Below, in pieces: positions 51,901 to 60,900 of a DNA stretch of 64,000 nucleotides. Source of the stretch: Ophioderma brevispina (lineage: Eukaryota; Echinodermata; Ophiuroidea; Amphilepidida; Ophiodermatidae); the NCBI GenBank assembly GCA_023653785.1, contig JAMKCH010088089.1, forward strand, positions 19,307 through 83,306. The letters are read 5' to 3'. The notes under the pieces were generated by a model. That model made no database searches. It was not told the DNA's origin and saw only the letters and a program-made list of their open reading frames with translations. A program made the position numbers and the translations under genes. How positions within the stretch are numbered: the first letter of the stretch is position 1; every line of letters starts with the position of its first letter.

Positions 51901-54900
51901 TTTACAAGAAAGCAAGAAAGAAAGGTCCCTGTATCACATATTTTCCGGGAGCCATAGGCCTAACCATACACAAATCATAATCGAGTCAAGTCATTTTTTT
52001 ATTTGAGGCCTACGCCTTATGCTTGGTAACCTTTAACACCTGTCCATGGCCAGGTGTCGGTGGCTAAATTGTTACCCCATCGGTTTTCTAAGGAAATCCA
52101 ATGAGGAGAGTAGCTGGTTAACCCCTGGTAGAACTAAAACAAAAGATCTACCTACAGGGGTGTCTGCTCTGTAAAGCTAATGCGGCCATCCGCACTTGAC
52201 GTCGGAAGGGCATCCGGTCATTATCTTTTGCTCCACAATCCTCACACAGCAGTATGCTTTAAATGTGGGGTGAATCTGGCCACCCCCATTTGCTGGGACA
52301 AAACTGGATTTAAAACTGAATTTCTAACTATACAATACATTAATGCTCAGTGTATCCGTAATGGGAAAGAATTCAGCCAAAACATTTTGCAGATGAAATG
52401 ATCAAAATACCAAGTACTACCATGATACCAAATCTCAGGTTTGAGGAGGTAAGTGTGGGGTCTAGGCTGAGATCGGGTTGTACTCCTTTAAGATTGTATT
52501 CACTTTTACCATTTACATAGTTAATTGATTGTGTGCATGCTTGGTCCCTAAATGGCCAATTCTGATTTTTGTGTCGCTGCCCTAAGGCAGGAAGACCCTG
52601 GATCACTTTGTCCCTGTTGTTGTAGTCCTTTGTTGAGGATTCTGTTGTTGATGTCTGTGTGAAAAAGGGTTTCACATTTGCTGTAATAATCACATACTTT
52701 GATGGATTTAACCAAACTTTTGGTCACATGTGCAACAGGGCATCCCCCACTTGTTGATGAGGTCCAAAGGTCATGCCAAGTCAAAGGTCATGATGAGGTC
52801 AATTTGTAAAAGAGGCTGAAAATGTAAACTTGACCTCATATGAAAAGTTGAAGTTCAATTGGACCAAAACTTGAATCATAGTTGCAACATGGATCCCTCA
52901 TTTGTTGGGGGGCTGAGGTCAAAGGCTCACATTTCAAGGTCAAAGGTCATGTTAGGCCATCATTCACTACCCGCGACGGCAGGCGACACAAGCGGTCGAA
53001 AAAGTGAACCGATGTATTTTTTTAAAGTGGAAGTTTTTGTTGTTTTCTGGTCAAGCATATCAACTGACAGTGTCTTTAAAATAATGTTTTGTGTGGTGAC
53101 CCATCTCTTTTAATTGGCAACTTTTATTTTGACAGTTGGTAAGTTAACAACTTTTCATGGGTTTAAAAATCTTTGATTAGGATTTGTTACAGCAAAAATA
53201 TATTGAAGGTTGAAAGTTGTCACCACCAGACAAGCTCACAAGCTGTAGCAAAGAGGAAAGCATAAATGTGTCAAAACCATTTCTATTCTCCCTGCCCATT
53301 AATAAAGGAGGTTACTTAGCATAGTGGTAGAGCTTTTGCTTTGTTACCCAGAAGTCACAATTTCCTTCCCGGCCAGGCACCTCCGTGCACCCAGCTGTGA
53401 ATCTATACCTACCATCAATCGTCATTATGATCATCGTTTGACTTCCACGGAGATTTGTGACACCTTCAAATGTCTTTATAATTATTGGCCCCAAATTTAA
53501 TACTTGAAGATTTGGTCATGGCAACTTTCATGCCAGATTGCCAGCAAAATATAGGTTAAAGTTCAATGGTCAGCGTGCAACAAGTAAATTTTACAAATTT
53601 GGTTAATTTTTTACTGTTTTCTGTTTTTACAAACATATAAAAACTAAAAATTTTCTAGTGGGATTCAACCCCTGGACCCTACCAGGGGACCTAAGGCAAT
53701 CCCTGGACCCCACATGTTTTCTGTCAGTTCAGATGCGACACTGCCTCCCCCAATATCAAAATCCTAGCTATGCCACTACTGTCGAATAAAATCCCCTTCA
53801 CTACAGTATTCACAATCAATATGACACTGCCTATGCATGATGCCATATGATTTAGGTATGACATTTCACATGCTGTGGTTATGGATTAATTACATTGCCC
53901 AAAAGTAAATTTGCAGATTTCAGATGTCCATTGATTTTGTGATGGAAACATCTCTTTTTTTTGTCTCAGGTGTTGTGGAGAGCTAAGGTAATGGTATGGA
54001 TGGTTGGTCTGCACAGGCACAGGTTGTTTGCTAGAGAAGATGCCTCATTGATCCATGCTACCGTCTACACTGAATAGTCAAATAAATTTTTATTATTGAG
54101 CATCAGAAGCTTCTGTATGGTGCAATAATACTGTGTGACTAGCACCTACCACCCAGCACTGCGCAATACGCAAAAATATTGGGCATTTGGTCATTCAACT
54201 TGTCAAGCAAATACTGTCATTTTAATAGTTTTTGTAGCAATTTTTTTGGTCAAGGGAGCGTTTTTTTTGTATTTTAATAATATTGGATGGCTTTTTCTGT
54301 TGATAACAGAAAATATCACCCTCGCCAAGAAAATATCAGGCTCGTCTTTAACTTGCCTGATATTTGATCTAGGCTAGGGCGATATTTTCTGTTATCTACC
54401 CTAAGCCATCCAGTATTATATAAATATTGGTAGGGTGATTGAGCATGATGAGGTTTGGTGCTAAACATGGCATGAAAAAGTGAGGAATTTGGGAAGCGTC
54501 TTCCCAGGAAATTTTGGTATTTAGAGGGGTATTTTGGAATTTGGAGGGAAATTGTGCCTTTTTGTACACAAAAACATACATTTTAATAAACTTGGCAGCT
54601 GGCTTCACAGGAAATAAACATTTTTTCATGCTCTGGTGCTGAATATGTTTTGACAGATTATGAATATTTATGATTATTAATGAGCTTAACATTTATCCAT
54701 TCTGCCACCTCAACCCAATAGCCAATTAACTTGTAACTTGGAAGGGTGATAGAGAGGATGAAGTCTAGTGCTTTATACTTTCTGCCAGGTTATGAATATT
54801 AATGAGCTTGTTTGTATATTCTGAATAAAATGTGATTAACTGTTGTGTCTAATTTGATTCACAAATACTCCCAATTGAAGACATACAGTGATTCACCGAA

Positions 54901-57900
54901 AAGAGTCAAAATATTTGAAATTTGCATCTTGAGTAGTTTTATTAAAAGTTAAGGATAGTGTCTTGTATAATTACATGAGTTTATATTTTTTGAACTGAAA
55001 AATTGACAGAAAATTAAATGTCTCAAAGATACAATCGCCATTAAGTATGTGTTGCAAAGTGTCCGTACACACAGTAAAGACTAAAATAACCAATTTTGTC
55101 AGGTTGCTTTAGTCTTGGAACTTGCAGGGAATGGTACGATACATATGCTTGTTACAGACATGCAAAAGTCTGATTTTTTTAAAATGATTTTTTGATTTTC
55201 TGATTTAATGGGGGCATGATAGACTGATAGCGATTTTAAGAACCTACTTGTGGGGCTGGTGCATAATTCTTTGTTTGCATTTTTTTAGCTCATTAATATT
55301 CATCAATATTTGTAACCTTTCAGATTTTATCAAATCATTGATGTGTAGGGCTAGTGCATAATTTGTTTGTTTGCATGGTGGGTTGAGTGATATCAAGAAA
55401 ACTAATATTTTTACTCCTCAGCAAAAAAAAAATTATGTTTTGATGTTCTTTTGTGCATGGAAAACAATTCTTAGGCAACTACTGTCAAGTCCAAATACAA
55501 TAGTTCTCAAATACACTCTAGCCAGAGATGAGTACATCGTCTGACCGCTTCATTGAATTCAGCAAGGTCCTTGTGTGTGCATGATTGCTCCAACAGTGGG
55601 TAGATCAAGAGATGGTCCATTGTCTGCGATGCTGTTCCACAACCACAAACAGTGTCCTGATCTGCTTCTAGGTAGCCCTATTTTTGCAGGGAAAACCTAA
55701 TTAGATCGGCCAATTCCAGTTCTCAATGTGTTGAGACATCACCATTCAGCCCATGAGGAGTCAGCTCCAGGTGGAAGATGTTCACTGGGTTCAATACCAA
55801 TAGATGTTACTTGGTTGATAGCAAGTCTTTCTTTCCACAAGGCAATTATTGAATACGATCTATTCGGAGCTTCTAACCAGGCCTCTGACTGTGACAGTCT
55901 GCCAATTCCTGTAATTCTACGTTCACTCATCACACTCTGGAGCTTCCACGGTTGGGAATATTGCAGAACTTGGATAGCACAGGGACATAACAATGGCCCC
56001 ATAATGCGGTGGGCACACAGAAACCTCTTCTGCTAAGTCCGATGACGTATGGAGATGGCAGAACAGAGTATCAAGCTCGTAATTTTCAATCATTCTGTGT
56101 GCGGATGCAGTGAATTTCATCAGTATCTTTCAGTCAATGTGTGTTACGTCAAGATCCCAAAGAAGCTGAACGGTGTATACTCGTAACTGTTCAAAGTTTT
56201 GTTTTGAAAAAAAATGTTTTCCGATTTGCTGAGTCACTGTGAATTCCTTAGGTTGCTTATTCCTTATTCTAACTTTGCATCTTCTTTTCTGTTTCTTCAG
56301 GGGTAAGACGCTTCAGCTGGAGAAGCTCAAGTCTCATCTCATGCAGGATTTTGAGGACACAGAGAATGAGCAGGAGAAGCTGAAGGAATACAAGAATGAG
56401 ATGGAGCTATTAACACAAGAAAAGATGGCCCATGTGGAGGAACTGAGACAGATTCATGCTGATATGAATGCGGTAGGCAGGGCATAGAAAACGACAGTAA
56501 CTTGGGTTATTCCTCCCTTGTAATATTGCACAGTGCTAGTCTAGTATCAAGATTTCACAATGAGAGATTATAGAGGTTCATTCCTTCAGGCATATAATCC
56601 GTCAATGAAGTCTTCACATTAGACTAGGTTTATGCAATATTACATTGAGGAACTAGTCTTGTGTCAAGACTTCAATAAGAGATTATAGAGCTTTATGAGA
56701 AGTGACCAAAAATAAATTAGGATGACATGTAAAATGCCATTTTAAACAAAATTTTTCTCATAAAATGCTTCATTCGTCATTTGATTTAATACACAAATTA
56801 GTGTGTCCGAAGGCTATTTATGTAGCCCAAAAAGCTTTAAATACCTTATATTGAAAAACAAAATGGGTTATTACAACTGACAAGTACTATCTAACATATG
56901 CTCAGATTAGGAAAACATTCTCTGAGGAAAGTAATATAGGATCAAGACTGAAATTACAGAGTGGACTTTTAAAACAAACTTAGTTAAGTTTATGAGAGTG
57001 GTGTAGGCAGCCTTTTGGTTCCGAGGGGAAAAAATCCTGGTCAGGAGGAAAATTCATCCTGATCGCAGGGAAAATAGGGTCCAAAAGTGTCTGATTTTGC
57101 ATGATTTTTCATCGAAATTTCCAATTTTATCAATTTTTTTCTAGGGGGCATTCTGTCCCCCTTGTCCTTATTGGCTATGCCACTGTTTTGGTATCGTATA
57201 AACAAATTAAAACTCTCACTTGCTTTCATTATCCTTGTGGCTTTAGCCAAGAAAGGGAACTTATTTCATGTACATAACTATTTTTATTAGGTATGTAAAA
57301 GGTTCTCATTTGAAATCTTACTTCAATATCAATTAAAGTTGATAATAATAATCTTTGGATGGAAGACCTGAGATGAGTTGAGACATTTCAGGTAATCTCG
57401 GGTAATCTAGCAGTCATTACGAGGTCATTGTCTACCCACAATCACATAACTATAGTATATTCCAGTGACCATGGTACCTAAATGCATATTATAATGGGTA
57501 GGTAGGGGTGTTAATTTACTGGGTTGTGAATTCTTTAACTTGGTATTTGCTCTATCGCTAAATATTCAAGGATTAAAGCATGAGTTAGTATTTTAGTATA
57601 AAAATCAGTTCCTTTATTTCAGTGAGTCTTGTGGACAGTATATGCTTGAAGTTGGGCTCTTGTAAAAAAAATCAGACCATGCCTTTTTTTGGTTGGTCAC
57701 AGTGAGCAATTTAGTTTTTCATTTCTACATCAGTGGAAATGTTGATTAATGCCGTGGGTCAATTAATGATTTCATAAGCAAAATCCGCTTTCTATGCACA
57801 AACCAAACCGAAAATTTTGAAGAAAGAAGTGTACCACGCTCGCCAAAGTCCTAGTATAACTAAGTTGTTTTAGTTTCTGCTTATTCTTATGCAAGTTCAT

Positions 57901-60900
57901 TACTAATATATCACACCATCAAATTCGAATCTGAAAATGTTGTTTCAACAGATTTGTGTGGTAGCCCCAGAAATTGGTCGATAGTTTTAATTTTGGCAAA
58001 TGTGCGGCACAGACATTGTCTGGAATGGAATAAATTGGAAAAACGTGTCTCTCGATTGCAAGATGTAAAAGAATTTTGATCAATGTATGCCACATACAAG
58101 GGAATACCACCATTGTTCTTTGAAAGGAACAATTGGAATGTTTAATTGTAGTTTGAATGCAGCTAAGTACATCATGTCTATACCTATTTCAATGGCCAAT
58201 GTTTTCCAAGTTTAACAAGCACCCACCAAGGGGAAGTATACAAGGTTTACATGCTCTATTTTATAACTTTAAATAATTGTATCATGTAATTGTTTACATC
58301 ACTAGGGTGATTATGTTGTGCTTCTGTATGATGGTTTTTCAGAGGAGAATGTGGTGAACGAACGCAGAAAAGATGACAGAAACAAATACTTGAGTCGGCG
58401 TGCTGATATACGAGGAATAAGAGGCATCAAGCAACAATCAACATGCCACAGAAGTAGATATGGCTGGAGCAAATACCAGACTTGGAAGATGAGACAAAGA
58501 ATAAACACCAAGGTACAGAGGGCATCTAGAAACAGGTTGCGGCATTAACTTTGGTTATAGGGCTGCTCCGTGACGAAGACTTAAAGGACACATAAGTGAT
58601 TTATCGGAAATAGTTAAAAATACTTCAATGTGCCGCAAAATAGCGGCTTACAAGTGAAGGATGAGTCGTGAATTCTCGTTAAGTTACTTTTTCCAACTTG
58701 AAGCGTTGACAGAAAAGAAAGATCCGAATCTCCATTCAATTAATGTTGTAGTAGTGTCCGTTAGGACAGTAATGACTAAAATTGACCGAATTTGTCATAT
58801 CGGCTTGCTTCGGTCTTAATCCTTTGCAGGGTATGTAAGGCTACCTGCAGCTTGTTACAGATGTAAAAAAATTGATTTTGATTATTTTTTCAATTTCTGA
58901 TTTAGCAAAGTCACTGATAGTGCCTTTAATTCAATTTCATACTTCACTGAACGGCATTGAAGTGCAGTGAAAATGGATCGAAACCATTTCTGACTCAACA
59001 CAGCAGCAGAGCAAGCAATGTGAACGGTGTTGCTGTGCTTTGAGTCAGAGATGGTTTTAATCCATTTCAATGCATTGCATGCCAGTGCAGTTGGCGTATG
59101 AATGACCTTTTGTGGCTTCAAAAGCAGGCCTGGAAAAAAGCTAATTTCCCAGAAGCAGGAGCAATTTCCACCAATTTTAAGGGATTTCGAGGTGCGCAGA
59201 AAGTATGAGCGTGCAGATTAAATTAGCTAGCCTAGTGATGTAGCACCAGGGAAAATTGTTTGGTGAGTAGTTCAGAGACCATAGAGATTGCGTGTCAAAA
59301 AAATACCAATAGAAATGTTCAAATTATCTCAAAAGGTTTCTACAGGGTTCAGACCAGGTCGGGATGTCTCGAAACGAGAACAAAATTGTGAATTCTGATG
59401 CACAAATATCCATAAGGAACCCTGTGTTTTCGGGGATATTTGAGATTTTTTTTCATTTACACACATTATCTATGGGGCGAATGATAACGTTAGTCTCTCA
59501 CTGTAGTACCACACACAGGTTTAGTCCTTAAGGTTCCGAATCATAAGTGCTGTGCAAGAAAAAAAGTGTGTCAGATGTTCAGGTATGGAAGCTCCGCTTC
59601 TGTACCTCATAGAGCTACATCCTTGCATCGATTCCTGGAAGTGTTCATGGTTTTATGATGTTATAAGCCATTCGACCAGCGAGGATATGTTGTTTTTAAA
59701 GTGTGCTCAGGCCTGTGAGGCTTAAATTCGGCTTTAGCATTAGTGCACGAAAATGACCCATAATTTTTTCTGGATTGGGGGTATTTGACTTGCAGTTACT
59801 TCAGAAAAAGGAAGAAGTCCGAGTGGTGACACTTGACACATACCAGCCGACATACCCCTCCCATGACACTACCAACAGATGCTGCAGCATTCCACCTGGC
59901 ATCGGCCTAGTCAGACTCTATTGAGAGACCAACATTCAGACAACAGCCCCCACCAATGAACGGTAGCTATGCCAGTGATGTGTAAGCTTCAACACCCATT
60001 TTGCCCTACCCTTCCCTGAAAGTACTAAAAAACATAAATTCTTTTTTTTTTTTTAGGCAATTTTGTCTTGGCTAAAGCCACTGGTAAAGGTACCTCTGTA
60101 ATGATGTAAATTCATTAGCCACGTCTGAAGATGTACTCCTAACAAATATTAGAGAATAAAAGACAGGATTTCCCCTTGTTGGTATCGAAAGATGGGCTCA
60201 TATTGATAGGCAGGTCCGACAATAATTTAAATTAATTATGCATCTGTGGTGCAATACCCCAGAGCGATAGCGCGAGTACACTGCCCAACACTCCACAATA
60301 CGCAAAAATATGCGGGCATTGTCATGCAACTCGTCAAACAACTACCCCCGTTTTTATAGTTTAGCCATTTAAAAATATTTTTGTCATGTAAGTTCATCAT
60401 GCATAATAATAAAAATTGAATGGCTTTTTTTCGGTTGATAACAGACAATATCGCCCTCGCCAAGAAAAGAAATATTCAGGCTCGTCTTGACTCGCACGTA
60501 TTCTGATCTAGGCTCGGGCGATATGTTCTGTTATCAACCTCACCCCAATTTATATAAATATCAAAAATTAGTCGTTGGCCATAAACACCACTCCGGTTCA
60601 CCAAATAATTGATTGTGTTGATGTCCTTTTAAATGTAGTTCCGGCATGTTGTTTTGAAAACGCCGCTCATGCCTAATGAATAGGCATAGCGCGTAAATAC
60701 CGGTACTGTCATCTCTCACTGTCAATATCGGCGGATGATAACCCTAAAAACCCAATAGAAATTTTAAAGATTTCCAACAAAACACCCCACTATATAATAA
60801 ACATGTGGAACATTCCGGTAATCAGGTCACTTTTCTAGGAGAATGAGTTATATTATGTGCTTGAATCAATGTTTTTAATTTTCACAAACAGCTGTGAAAT

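Larger units (their letters stand above)
988..56300 (+). other. ZC4H2: Intron 1 of ZC4H2 (about 55.3 kb)
   Basis: The intron runs from donor GTAAGA at 988 to the acceptor TTTCTTCAG ending at 56300. Phase 2 joining restores the Arg codon and continues the coiled coil without a break, which supports both borders. The interior has no convincing nested gene, only repeats (listed separately) and unassigned AT-rich sequence. It is far longer than the other introns of the gene (1.0 to 1.9 kb). Confidence 0.8.

Noticed and set aside
51402..51980. 192-codon open frame as a host gene
   Set aside because: Its C-terminal part is the tail of a non-LTR retrotransposon protein and the rest is frameshifted.
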